Source: Tanytarsus gracilentus
Taxonomy: Eukaryota; Arthropoda; Insecta; Diptera; Chironomidae
Reading direction: 5' to 3'
NCBI GenBank assembly: GCA_038502055.1
Contig: JAXRKN010000038.1
Span: 4,340,001 to 4,404,000 of the forward strand
Length of the DNA: 64,000 bases
Shown: in pieces, positions 21,883-34,446 of the stretch
How the letters are laid out: each line of letters opens with the position of its first letter
Numbering within the stretch: position 1 is the first letter of the stretch
Program-made: the position numbers and the translations under genes
The notes under the pieces: generated by a model
What the model saw: the letters and a program-made list of their open reading frames with translations, nothing else
Databases searched by the model: none
Told to the model about the DNA's origin: nothing

Positions 21883-24800
21883 TTCAAAAATTCTTTTTTA
21901 CACACAAATTTTATTTAATTTTTAATTTTTTCTTATCATTAAATTTTAGCAAATTTCATTATTTTGCACTTTGGATGGTTTTATGTATCACGGCGGATTT
22001 ATCAGTTAAATCAGCTGATTGAAACGTGCATCGGCGAGTGTGACTTAATTTTTTAGCTTCAGCCTTAGTCAAAGTCTCGCGAGTAACTGAGAAAGAATTT
22101 TTTCTGGAAATGTTTTTAAGTGAGATTGGGCGAGCATGTTTTACACGGATTATGATGCCGATTTCCAGTGAGAGGATAGTCCAACATAACTTATGTGAAC
22201 AAATTTTACGCGCCAAATAGTTGTGAGAATTTTTAAGAGAGAGCTTTCATGCGCACTAGAATTTACGAGCGAAATACATTTTTCTCTTCGATTGAAAAAC
22301 ATTTTCAGTCATTTCCGAGACTTCAAATCAAATGGTAATTTTTTGGAAAATTCTGGTGAAATATTTTTTTAGTGAAAAATTCAATTTTGGCATTTTTAAA
22401 GAAAGAGAAAATGAAAAAGTTTGATTTTTTGCGTTATCTTCTTAGCAGTACCGAGTGAAGAGCTTTTGTGATGCGTAAAGTGACTTAGGAAAAGTTCATT
22501 TGTCTTCTTAAAAAAGGACGCAATAAAAAATAGTTTAAAGCCGATCGTGAAGAAAAAGTGAAAAATGATGAAAATTAGCATCGGAAAAAATTTCACCAAC
22601 TTTTCTTCTAAAATTTCCTTAGAGTGTTGATTGAAAATTTTCAGTAATTAGGTTAATCCTCTCGGTAATCACGAATTTAATTTTCTCGCCCTCTATTAGA
22701 AAAAGTTTCCGTGCTAATAATTTCCGTGTCGTTTTTTTCTCAACCTTTTCTTTTCATTTTCGCTCTTCATTCCCACCCTTATTTTTGATAAATTCAACTT
22801 TTGACCTAATATTTGGCAATAAAACAACGTCAACGTGAGAAAAAAGGTCGACAAAAAACGTCCTGAGAACAGCCGTTGAATCCATAATTTATGTGAGCTT
22901 ATAATTTCATTTCAATATGCCAAACATATCGCCATACACAAGCAGTGGAATTTCTATTATAATTTCCTCCTGAATGCCACTGACTATGCTCCATTGTGTG
23001 CGTGTGAAATATTCTAAAAATAAAAAGTTATTCACGAAAAACTTTCTCGTATCTTTCGATTATAAGGTGCGAGGGGAAAGGACACAATATTTTTATTGAA
23101 TAATTTTATTTCAATTTCTTATATTGAAAGCCAATTAAAAAAGCTTAAAAAATGGTTTAAAATTTAAATTTTTTTCTTTTTCTCAGTCCAACCCCTTTTC
23201 TCTACTCGAGTCTGATATATTTCAATATATCATAAATTAAAGATAAACTTTTCCCTTCTCCAAAAAGTTCATTTTCTTTCCGAAAAAAGTTTTTACTCTC
23301 TTTGGGTAACTGGTTAAGTAACTACACGAAAACGTATTTCATGCTGGTGATATACAGAAATTTAATTAAATTGGAAGTTAATAAACTTCTATCATTCCCC
23401 TCCATCTCTCTTCTTGAACACAATCAACATTTGTGACATAAAAACCGCACGCACACAAATCACACATGTGCTATAAAAATGCCTTTATTGAAGAGAATTT
23501 TTTCTATCGATCTCGAGGAGCTTTTGTCATCAAGAGTTGTTTGCCGCACGCTCCATTGTACATTTTTTCAACTATATATACATAATAATGCTAGCTTCTC
23601 GCTGTACCGCAGCGTGAAAATGAAAATGAAAAACTTTCTCCTAACTCGAACTCGCTTCAGCTTCTAACCGCATTCGTACACGAGAATCTAAATTTTCACA
23701 TCCAGCAAAAAGTTGAGTGTTTTTTTCTGCTTCCATACTCGAGTTCAAAACGTAATCACAAGCTTAGAGAGTACATGAGAAGCCAATTTTTCCACTATTT
23801 CAACCCTAAACTTTCGTATATCCTTTCCATTACCACCACCAACAGAGAGAGAGCAAAAAAAACTCATACAAAATTATTCATTGAAGCAACTCTCAATGAG
23901 CTCATATCGTAAGTTGTACCTTGTAAAGCTCTTGCAACATGATTGTTGTTGTTTCTGATGCTGCGCTCTTTTCTTTGTTTGCCATTTTTTTGTGGCTGTG
24001 CCGCATTAAATAATATTATGGGTTTTTTGCATTGTACAAAAATGAATATTTTCCTCTATGATTGTTTATCCGTAAAAAGCTAAGCTGAGAGGAAAAAGAT
24101 TGCAGTATCTTTCATATGATATGATGGGAGGTGTAAGAAGTGGGATTTGAATGGAAAAATAATAATGCATTGATACATGAATAATGCATTCGAATGTGGA
24201 ACAGTCAGGGGATTTATTTTGTGGAATTTTATTGAATTTTTTTTAGAAATGTTTGTAGATGAAGAGACACTCAGAGAGAAAAATAGTGCATTAGTAGGAA
24301 TTGAAAATTCGCATGAATGAAACTTGGAAATTTCTCTTTTGTAATATCATAAAGCTTTTTGAATTTTTTTCGGAGTGCTTTTGTGTCTTGTCATCATGAA
24401 AAATTTAAGCTCTTTTAAAAAACTTTTTTGCTGAATTTTATTGTAAATCAAAAATTATGAAAATTCAACATTCATTCGACATTTTTTATACATTCACAAA
24501 GCTTTTCTTTTGATCTTAACGTGTCTTTTTTCCACTTAGGCATGATAACATAAACAAACTCTTCCTTTCTTACAAAAACATTAATCCCTAATTCTACGAA
24601 TTACCTTAAATCACACAACAAAAACTCCTCTTCATTCTTGCTCACAACAATATAAGTACAAGGTAAAATTTTCCCATGAAATTAATCTCAAAAGTTGTTT
24701 ACATTTCTCTTCAAACAACAACTTCCTCACCGTATCAGTAAATCCCTGACAACTCATTCATTTCCAACGCAACCTCACATAAGAGTTTTTTAGCAAAATC

Positions 24801-26513
24801 CTAAAGAGTTTTTTTTATTTTGCAATTTATTTCCGACATTTTAACAATTCAATCATGATTATTTCAGACTTTCACAACATTTTACGAAACCACCAAAAAA
24901 AGCTCTCATTGTAATCATTTTGATTTGTTTTTCGTTTCTCAAGAGTGCCGTGTAAAAAATTGCTTCAATCAACTTTTTTTTTATGGAAATAAGCGGTTTT
25001 GAGTTTTGAAGGGGTGTGAGTGAGATGGCAAAATCATTTCTTATGACTGTTGCTCTTATTTTTCATTTTACCCCACTTTTTTTATGCTCATAAAAAATTC
25101 ATGTTTCTTCTAGATCTTCAATCAAGTTCACACTACCAAAGTTGAGATTTTGGACGTTAAATGGAATTATAAAATTAATTTGAGATAAATTCAAGGACTG
25201 AAAACTTTCAATTTAAGAAATTTTAAAGGAGCAAGGAGAAATAGAGAGGAGAACTTTTTAAATTTTTTCAACATATTTTATTCATGTTTCTCTTCTACCT
25301 TGAAAGATACCATTAAAGTCGAAAAAAGAGAATGTTGCCACAAGGTGTATGTGTGTGTATAATATTAGCATCAGAGAATGAAAATTTGAATTTTTTCCTT
25401 CCAACGCTATGAATTCATATGAGCGCAATTTATTTTTCATAACTATATTAAGAGTCGAAGCTAAAAAGGTCTGATTACCCCCTTCATACATGATCGCTCG
25501 AGGCGAGGACAACGTATGATGTTTCATAACTCCGCGTGCTCATTTTATAGCATTTTCGGTCCATCGTCCTTAATAAGCTCATTCATGGCTTCTTCAAATT
25601 TTTCCTCTATACCGCACATACACAAGGGAGTGATGGTAGAAAAAGGAATTTTAAGTGGAGGATTCATATGTGATGAAAATTCCACTTGAGGCTTTTCATC
25701 ACAATCCCCCCTCCGTTGTTCATTCTCAAATAGGATTTAGTGAAATTGATGCTCCCTCATACATTCGTAATGGAAAAGAGCTTTCAGAGCGCGCTTTTCA
25801 CGTCATTTCAGTAAATATTTTCACATATTTTTTCTCTCCTTTCTGTCACATTTTCTATATTATCTCGTTTCTTATTTTTGTGTTTTCTATCTCAACTGTG
25901 AAAATGGAAATGAAATCTCAGATGATATCAGAGAAGAATTCCTTTGACCTTTTTCCCTTTCGGGGGCTTTTCAGGCTGACTGTTTTGCTTAAAAAGCATC
26001 CTTTTCTCCTTTTATTCTCATTTTATTTCATTTTACATTTTTTTTGTGTGTTGAATATGTATTTAGACAGTTAAAAATCCCATAACGAGCTCATTTAAGG
26101 GGACGATGTCAAAAGCACTCTATAGAGATGAAGATAGCATGAGAGAGAAAAAGTCTAAATTTTTTTATATGTGCGATTATTTTGTGGGCAACAGAAAATC
26201 CAACCGAAAAAAGTCCCTACATAATGATGATTGAGATTCAGCTTTGAATATGGCAATGAAGATAAAAAAGACCAGAAGAGGGAGAGAGAAAAAAGTTTTA
26301 AATTGGCAAACTTGTCGGTACAAGTCTATGTGGGCATTTTCTCTCGCACTTAATTTAATTAAAATGTTCTCTCGTCTTGTGAAGTGCCATTTTCAATTTT
26401 TTTATCTAGAGTTTTTACGGGTACGTTAAAAAAGAGAATAGAGTGACACAAATTGAATTTGTAAGCAAATGCATGGTGTGTATTTTGAGAGTGTAGACGA
26501 CAGCTTTGAACTA

Positions 26514-26550
<37 letters not shown>

Positions 26551-27975
26551 CACCACTTATGTGCAAGTGAAAAACTTTTTCATTTAATCTATCTCGCACT
26601 GACGCTTTTAATGACATCATGTCATGGTTGCTTGACTAACATAATTAGATTAAATTCCTTCATTAATTACTCACAAGGACTCACACATTGATAGTTTTCA
26701 GGAGATCATGTAGAGAAAGTTTTAAAATTTCTTAATGAACGAGTGAGATAGAAGAATATATTGAAAGGAAACGTGAAGAGAGGAGTAAATTAATTTTGAA
26801 GTTGTGTGTGATTTAAAAGTTGTGGAAACTTTGAAAACAAATTTAAAGTTTCAAACGCTTTTTGAGCGTTCATAAATTTAATCAAAATTCAAACTTCAAA
26901 TAATCAAACCTCTCAATTTATGAAAGTTTAAATTCAGTTAATTTTTCATTGCATCTAGATGCATCTAAAGAAAATTTTAAATTTATGATTTGAATTCATA
27001 AAAAAGCTATAACCATAAAAGTTCTTTTAAAATTGCAATTAATCCCCTTTAATCATCGTAAAGTGTTGAAAATGCATTTCAACCAAAAAATATTTCACAT
27101 TGCAAAAAAAAATCATTTTTATGCGAAATGTTTCGATGCTCTCGAACACGATAATTTATTCGTTCATAAATATGTAAATGGAAAATTGAGAAATGGCAAA
27201 TTAATGACTATGATATGTTTGATGATCTGTTTCATTAATCCATTCATTGGAAATGAGCAATCGCATGCCCTCATCAGCAGCGAGAGGCGAAAAACGTTTT
27301 TTTTGAACAGGAAAAAACTTTGTCAAACTGCGACGAGTTGCTTCCATCCCGGGAATAAATTTTCCGTTTCTATTCACACGCAGAGAAGAGTTAAAAAAAA
27401 TTTTCAACAACAATTGATCAATTTATTTCTTTTCAATGGTTAGTTTGGTGACGGCAGTGCTAAATCAAACAGAAAAGACAAACTTTGCTTTAAAACTTTC
27501 CTCAAGCTCTTCGAATATAAAGAGAGGAGAAAAAGCTCATTCGAATGGAAAAAAAATAAGAAGAAGAAAAAGTTTTCATTTATTTTCTGCTCCGTCTTTT
27601 CCCTCATAATTTTTTTGCTTCTGTCATCAGTTTCGTTTCAAGTTTCACGCGCGCAATTTGATGGACATTGAATAAGATATTTCTCTTCATTTTCTATTTC
27701 TTTATGTGTCACAATGCAATATCCTTTATTGTTAATAAGAGGAAAATAATATTTTTCATTTTTGTTCTGTCATCTTCAGTTTAAGGAAGCGATAAGAGCG
27801 ATTTAATGAAAAAGGATGAATAACGATGGCATCATTGATGATGATAAAAAGGAAATCCATTTTATAATGGAAAAGCATTCATCAAACGGAAATTGATCTA
27901 TTAAATGAAACATAGGAAAAAGCGAGGGAACGAAGACGACAACGAAAATAACAAATTACCGTTTAGAGATAACAA
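21883..27975. other. 6-kb gene-poor region between divergent genes
   Basis: It lies between the Pmp70 start (-) and the CUB/LDLa gene start (+). Pmp70's promoter must lie at its left edge, where an E2F-like GCGCCAAA occurs at 22210-22217. Open frames at 21959-22216 (-), 25655-26074 (+) and 27033-27443 (+) have no recognisable domain or start context and I do not call them. The remainder is AT-rich with (TC)n and homopolymer runs and may carry regulatory DNA for the membrane protein gene. Confidence 0.5.
26517..26547. repeat. (TC)n microsatellite
   Basis: About 15 uninterrupted TC units. On the other strand it is a GAGA run that could bind GAGA-factor-type proteins. Confidence 0.8.
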
Positions 27976-30260
27976 ATGGATGTGAATTTTCAACTTAATT
28001 GCCATCGAAGGCGAAGTGGAGTCCACTGGGTAACATATTTTATATTTGCACTGTTGCTGCTAATGCATCGAGTGCAAGAATGCTCATCCGATAAGAGTGT
28101 AACATGTAAGTGAAATTTTTGTTGTGCATTATCCTTCAACTACCCTTGAGTAATGCCATTTTAATCGAAAATTTAATAATTCAATGAAAATTGCTCAGAC
28201 GTGGCTTCAATTTATAGCTCGATGACGTCAATCAAGAAAAAGCTATTAAAACTTTTTAAAATCATCCATAAGCTTGCCTAGAATAAAAAAATTCTTCAAT
28301 GTATTGTAATTGACGAATTTAAAGTGAAAGTTGAAAATATTCTTTTTATTGTTAAATGAGACGTTTGCACTTGACATAATAACTCATTAATTTTAAATCA
28401 TGATTTTAGTAAACAATATTGAAGATAACAGCATCAAATTTTCTAAAGAGCTTTCAATTAGCTTTTCATTGTATCAAACACTTCAAGTCAGATTGTTAGA
28501 ATCTTGCAATAAATTGAATTTCCTTGTTAGAGATTAACTTGTGCTTAATTTGTGAAGAGTTTTCAACAAAAAATGTCGGTTAAAAATTTTAATAGTCATG
28601 TTATAAATTTTGGTGTCTCGGCTAAATTTTCAATTTTATTTCTTATTAAAAAATTTTTTATGCAGGTTTTCAAATAAATATATTAATATAAATTCATAAA
28701 ACTTTAATGGCTCTTCTAATCAAGTTTCGTAGCTCAATTAGTTCCTCACACAAACCTAACAATCTTCCATTCATCTCTAGATCATATGGATAAGCTTTGC
28801 GAAAAGCCACATAGTTTTCTATCGGCCTATAAAAAAATCGATGGAGCGGAAATTGTGTCGAACAACGATCGAAATCTTGATTGCACATTGACCTTTCAAA
28901 CTCATTCAATTCTCCAAAGGTTTATGCTACGCTTCGAAGTCCTCAAATTAGATTGCAATGACCATTTATACATTTACGATAATGCCCATGCTGCTGGCAT
29001 TCATAAAGCGGATGTGAGCTGTCGCAATACAAAGCAAAACATTGGAACGCTTTTTACGTAAGTTTTTTGTACGCTTCATCCTTTCACTTTTACAAGTGCC
29101 ATTTTCTCCCCTCATTCTCTATTATAGACGAACAAATTACATCACATTACGATATGTTACAGACAATTGGGGAACAGACAATAGCTTCAAACTGATAATA
29201 ACAGCCATAAAAGATGGAAGTAAGAAATTTATATGCCGATATGTCATTGTTAATAACTCATTCATGAACTGTTCTCTATTTTTCACATCATTAGAGCATA
29301 GCTGTAAAAATTTCAGATGCGTAACGCGGGAGTTTTGCATTAGTCCCGACCTGTTGTGTGATAATGTGAATCATTGTGAAGACGGAAGTGATGAAGCCAT
29401 TGGATCAGTATGTGAAGGTGAGTTTTAGATTGCCTTCGAGGTCAACGTGGGGACACAGAATTTAATCAAAAATTTAAAAAAACGAAAATGGAAATTTTTC
29501 TCTGTGTCCATGCGTAGCAAAGTGGGGTGGCGGTGAGAATTTATGATGATGTCTTGATTTATTTCTTTCGATTTTCCCTTTCTCCCATCTCAAAAAACAA
29601 CATATTGCGTACCGGCTCTCAAAAATATATCATTTCCGCGTACAGCACCCATCGACGATACCCTGACAACGCAGTGGATATTTGTGATAACAATTTGTAC
29701 GTTATTAATGATGTTAGCGTGCGGTGTAGGCCTAAGTATTTGCATTTGTCGTCGTAATTCGAATCGAAATATGGCACACAAGAGTCAAATGGCAATGACG
29801 ACAAGTGATGTCAACGGTCAGAAGCATTTAAACTTCTACCGCCCTGCAGTATTAGGTGAGTACTCATGAGAAAAGGATAAATGGGAGCTTAATTAGTTGA
29901 ATGTCAGCACTTTTCTTCTCTTTCCTCCCCAAAAAAACACCGCAAAATGATGATTTATTGTGCTAAATGAATTCAGCAATTTGGGGATGAAAATTGACAC
30001 TGAGAAAAATTCTTTTTTATCATTTCAAAAGCTTTCAATATTAATTTTACATAGTCAAAATTTTCCTTCAGTGCTTTCATTCACAAAAATATATCTCAAA
30101 CTCGATAATTAATTGACAACATTTTTCAATCATTTCCTCTCGCCCATTATCTAGATTATCTCCACATTATACTACAAAAGATCCGTCCTTATTGTCAAAT
30201 AATCATTTAAATGATAACGACTCTCATCGTGCTCATCAGAAGGAGGAGTGGTTTGTTTAA
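27976..30260 (+). CDS. Single-pass membrane protein with CUB and LDL-receptor class A domains
   Basis: Six exons, 27976-28105, 28781-29057, 29128-29219, 29295-29417, 29646-29855 and 30181-30260, join in phase to 303 aa. Layout: N-terminal signal anchor or signal peptide (about 18-34), one CUB-like domain (about 45-165) with two Cys pairs, then a full LDLa module at about 168-206 with its calcium-binding CEDGSDE. A transmembrane helix lies at about 218-240, followed by an 60-residue cytoplasmic tail ending EEWFV, a possible class II PDZ ligand. Exon 5 was started after TACAG at 29645 because it alone restores phase. Exon 6 was started at 30181 rather than after TAG at 30154, because the former gives a hydrophilic tail. 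Reading through intron 5 would end the protein at GEYS. The family includes auxiliary subunits and adhesion proteins such as Neto; this one has a single CUB, so no name is given. Confidence 0.75.
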
Positions 30261-33157
30261 ATTAAATCTATCGAACGAATTTAGCAAATTACATTTGAGG
30301 ATAAAAGCAAACCATCGTTCTATGATTGTCGACAATAAAAATATTTTCTAATTTAATTAAAATATCTTGTAAAACTTTTTTAAAGATGGGAAAAAAATTC
30401 TTTTGTCGTCTCATGATGATGATGAAAAATTGTTTTTCCATCTCTTTTAACACGAGAAAAAAGAAAAAGAAGATTTATAACAAGTATAGGAGAAAATTCT
30501 TAATGAACTGCAGGGCGTTAAAAATATATAAAATAATATTAGTGTAATACATAATCGCAGTCGAACGACGCAAAAAAAATTGTATGAAACAATTTATCAT
30601 TCTTTTTTCTCTCTCTCGCTAAATTTTCCCTTTTGTGTTGATGAAACGTGAGCAATTATTTAGTGTGGTTCACTCCATTTAAGTTACTTATTTTGTCATT
30701 ATATGAAGAGAGCTTTGGATGCGAATGGAATTCGAAAATCTGAAAATGAAATGATGATAAATTGTTTACGCGAATGTCAATTATTCTGTTCGTAAATTTA
30801 TCATTTAAAAAGTGACGTTGTAGCGTGAAATATGCACTCTATAAAACTGTACAAACAGGTGATGATTTTTTTTATTTTTTCAATTAAAAGCTTTTTTGTT
30901 TGTTAAAGCGCTTTTTCGTAAAATAAGTTCAAAAGTGAAGAGGAGTTTTGACAATTGAATTTGACAAATTTAACAAAAAAGAAATTCGAATCATCAACAT
31001 ATTTTTTAAACTTTGCTGTGTGAAGAGCTTTTTGAAAGCCCTTCTTCATTTTTAAAACTCTTCAATTTATTTTATTTTTTAATGAGCTACAAACTCTCGT
31101 TTTTCATTCGCAATAAACAATTTGCAATTAAAAAAATCTTTTCAGCTCTCCATTTCTATTTTTATCCCCTAATTTAAATTAATTAAAATGCTGCTGTTAA
31201 GCGAGAAAGAGAGAGAGAGAGAGAGAGTGAAGAAATATGTTTTACTAAGTTGTACATGAGAAATTAATAAAAATGTCATAATAATTGTGCGCACTTCACA
31301 ATCTTGCAACGAAACAGTATTTTCACAGTAAACGTGACCAAACTTCGCGACGACTTTAAAGAATTTTGCAAGTAGCATTAAAAAGTAATTAGCAGCAGTA
31401 TGCGTACATTTAATTATTGTTGAAGGCAGAGTGTGAGCAGAAGATGTTTGTATGATAATAGGAAGTAAAATATCCAAGGGTTGTCACACGTCAAGTGTAT
31501 CACACTCTTGTTCGCTGCCATATCATGTGAGATGAGTGCGAAAATAATTTTCAGAGGATCTCACTTTCATGGTTATAAATCACGATGAAGAATAACATGA
31601 GATAAAGTGCAGTGACATGATGTAGTAGCGCTATGTAGAAATAACTGAAAACTTGTGTAAAATTATATGCTCTAGAAATAAAGTGACGAGACATCCCCAT
31701 CTTCATATGCACATGAAAAAAAAAGAAGAAAAAATATCATGTTGATTAAATGTCTAATTAATTACATTCGTGCATGTACTTATTCATCCTGTTTGAACAA
31801 TAGCGAGGCGGCCCAATTTTTTTTTCATCAGCAACCGCACCATAGCGTAAAGCCACAGCGACATTCATTCACACTCACACAAATAGGGATTAAATAAATA
31901 TCAAAATTTATGTTAATTGTTATCATGCTGAGGCATTATTGAGGAACATATATCACGACGTCGGTTAGCGAAAATGTGTTTATTGTTAACCCTCAGAGGG
32001 AGCTTGAGGAATTCTGAAAATTTCATTTAACATACCAGAGACTATGATTTTGTGGCTTTTCAAATCGTTAAGTGATTACACTGCTAAATTAATGTAGTTT
32101 AGAGGAAATTTTCGAATAACCGCAATAGCTAATCAAAATTTTATCACAACGCATACCTGCATTTCAATGCTCGATCACAATTTTCAGAGAACACATTTAA
32201 CAAGCATAATAAATAAGATAAATTAGCCTCTCATTAGCTCTAACAACCGACATCATTATAATCTCACTCAAAGTCAATTTGTTGCTGATTATCGTGTTCA
32301 ATTAGGAGCGAAATTGTGTCCTAAAACTAAAATAAACTCATATCTAGACAAAAATTATATCACATCGTCAAAATCTTTCCCCACCATACATTTTTTTAAT
32401 CAACTTCAAGTAAGCGACAATAAATCTAATTAATACTCTTATAATTATTATAAAATTAAAATTAACTTGAGAAAAAGTAATTATAACGCTGTTGTACACA
32501 CGTTGATTAAAATTTTATGAAAAATTATTCGAAAAGATACACCTGACACTTTAAACATATTAAATGAAAATATCATATTTTTTTGCCTCTCCCTCTTTAT
32601 ATAAAAACTTTTTTCAAATTGAGTGAAAATTAATGTGAGAAATTAAACTGTAATGATAATAATATCAAGTATACACGAATGAAAATGAAATTTTGAATTG
32701 TATAATCATCCAATTTTTGTTCCTATATCAATAAAAGTTTATTATTATGAGAGAACAAACATTTATGGACTTTTTCATATAAATTTTTTTATAGATTTCA
32801 AAAACAGTTTTAAATTTAGAAATTTTGATATAAAAGTATTTAATGTACATACAAGTATATAATATTTTTTTATATAATTTATGCATTATATAATTTAATT
32901 TTTAATTAAAACACTTTCGAAACAAAAGTTTTGATTTACTTCAGTCCAGTCTTTATTAAATTTTTTACACATTTTTAACTTTGTCACGTATTTTCAGTTG
33001 AAATTTTTTTTAAACCTCTAGTTTGGAATTTTTTCATGCAACGCCACTGTAAGCGTGCGAGGGTTCATTTAATTTTTCATAACATGTATAAAACTTATTT
33101 TTAATGTTCATTAACATTTAAAACAAGATGGGTCTGCAAACGGCGTTGCCATTTCCA
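30261..33157. other. AT-rich intergenic region
   Basis: The left part is likely 3' UTR of the CUB/LDLa gene. A (GA)n run is at about 31207-31228. No coding frame with domain or splice support is seen. Confidence 0.45.
31207..31228. repeat. (GA)n microsatellite
   Basis: About ten GA units in otherwise AT-rich DNA. Confidence 0.7.
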
Positions 33158-33183
33158 ATAGCTCCGCTGTCTTAGATTAGTAT

Positions 33184-33786
33184 CCCATAGTTCTGAAAAA
33201 TGGACATTAGTGGCACTCCTGGCCGACCATGATGGACATTCCTCAAAAATCGTCAGTGTCAATCAATTCCTGATGCAATGACGAGTTCAACGACATACAT
33301 GAAGCCATAGTTCTGAAAAATGGACATTAGTGGCACTCCTGGTCGGCCATGATGGACACTCCTCAAAAATCGTTGATGTCAATCGATTTCTGATGCAATG
33401 ACGAGTTGAACGACATACATGAAGTCATAGTTCTGAAAAAAATGGACATTAGTGGCACTCCAGGCCGGCCATGATGGAAATTCCTCTAAAATCATCAATG
33501 CCAATCGATTCCTGATGCAATTACGAGTTCAACGACATACATGAAGCCATAGTTCTGAAAAATGGACATTAGTGGCACTCCTGACCGTCCATGATGGACA
33601 TTCCTCAAAAATCGTCAATGTCAATCGATTCCTGATGCAATGACGAGTTCAACGACATACATGAAGCCATAGTTCTGAAAAATGGACATTAGTGGCACTC
33701 CTGGCCGTCCATGATGGACATTCCTCTAAAATCGTCAATGTCAATCGATTCCTGATGCAATTACGAGTTCAACGATACCCATGAAG
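33184..33786 (+). repeat. 120-bp minisatellite, five copies
   Basis: Units begin at 33184, 33305, 33425, 33547 and 33667, spaced 121, 120, 122 and 120 b, with a decayed start of a sixth at 33787. Each opens with YCATAGTTCTGAAAAA and contains GGACATTAGTGGCACTC and a CATGATGGA block. Copies differ by only a few percent, so the array is recent or homogenised. Confidence 0.9.
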
Positions 33787-33963
33787 TCATATAAGAGAAA
33801 ATTTGTATGAAAAAGGACATTTTTGCACTCAGGGACGGTCCTTCCAGGGTCATACCTCAAAACAAAATACTTCTTGCACAACTAGAGCCAAAACCCGATC
33901 TTTAGCCACAAACCCGAGTCAAATCCAACCAGCCGTTCTTGAGATATGCCGCCCACTAAGATC

Positions 33964-34024
33964 GTAAGAAAGTAAGAAAGTAAGAAAGTAAGAAAGTAAG
34001 AAAGTAAGAAAGTGAGAAAGTAAG
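33964..34024. repeat. (GTAAGAAA)n microsatellite
   Basis: About 7.6 units of 8 bp, one with a single change (GTGAGAAA). It lies inside the candidate mobile element. Confidence 0.9.
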
Positions 34025-34195
34025 ATGACTTAAATGGCTCTAACTCCTCGTAGGAGCAACCGATTTCAAATCTGTTTTCGCCAGTTTGTAGGGTTTGGCT
34101 AGGCCTATCATTTGAGTATATGTTTTGATATTGCACAATGTAATGTCTTGGCACTAGGGGCCAAAAACTGGTTTTGGAGAAATCCAAAATTAATA

Positions 34196-34210
34196 TATAG
34201 CGGAGCTATA
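34196..34210. repeat. Terminal hairpin TATAGC-GGA-GCTATA
   Basis: A perfect 6-bp stem with a 3-nt loop at the right end of the candidate element. The left end at 33158-33170 (ATAGC-TCC-GCTGT) is the same hairpin with one mismatch. Confidence 0.6.
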
Positions 34211-34446
34211 ATTGAACCAAGATTTATGTTTTAATTTTTATTGCAAAATTTTATTTATTGTCAGCAAATTCATCACCTGTCATAGTCTTATTTTTATTTA
34301 AAAACTTAATGTACAAAACACACCAAACATAATTTTATGATTTAACGAACCCTGAAAGTAAATTACAAAATTTATATCTTGGGCGTGAAACTAAATTTTA
34401 ATTTTTTAGTTTTTAAAGGCACAAAGCTATTTTTAATTATTTTAAG

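Larger units (their letters stand above)
33158..34210. mobile_element. Candidate non-autonomous Helentron/DINE-like element
   Basis: A 1.05-kb segment, richer in GC than its surroundings, with a layered structure. A near-palindromic left end carries TAGCTCCGCT at 33159-33168. Next come five 120-bp tandem units (33184-33786), a unique stretch, and an 8-bp microsatellite (33964-34024). A second unique stretch follows, and the right end carries the inverted copy AGCGGAGCTA (34199-34208) inside a perfect hairpin. No protein is encoded. Short subterminal inverted repeats, a minisatellite core, a microsatellite and a 3' hairpin are the hallmarks described for Helentron-associated elements such as Drosophila DINE-1. 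A MITE with internal satellite is the main alternative. Confidence 0.5.

Noticed and set aside
21959..22216. 85-codon frame (-) directly upstream of Pmp70
   Set aside because: It starts with ATG and has a hydrophilic composition, but it overlaps the expected Pmp70 promoter, has no recognisable motif and no frame link to the gene. An E2F-like GCGCCAAA overlaps its start.
25655..26074. 139-codon open frame (+)
   Set aside because: It opens with a non-ATG start, has a Phe/Leu-rich AT-driven composition, no splice partners and no domain; best seen as chance.
27033..27443. 136-codon frame (+) upstream of the CUB/LDLa gene
   Set aside because: Begins at a non-ATG codon and has no signal, domain or splice support.
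30155..30180. Alternative last-exon acceptor (TAG at 30154) in the CUB/LDLa gene
   Set aside because: It is in phase but gives an Ile-rich, unconserved-looking tail; the acceptor at 30180 gives a hydrophilic tail ending in EEWFV.
33184..33786. CRISPR-like array
   Set aside because: The 120-bp units are contiguous near-identical tandem copies without spacers, in a eukaryotic genome.
33882..34187. 101-codon frame (-) with repeated SYFLTFLL units
   Set aside because: The repeats are simply the translated 8-bp microsatellite.
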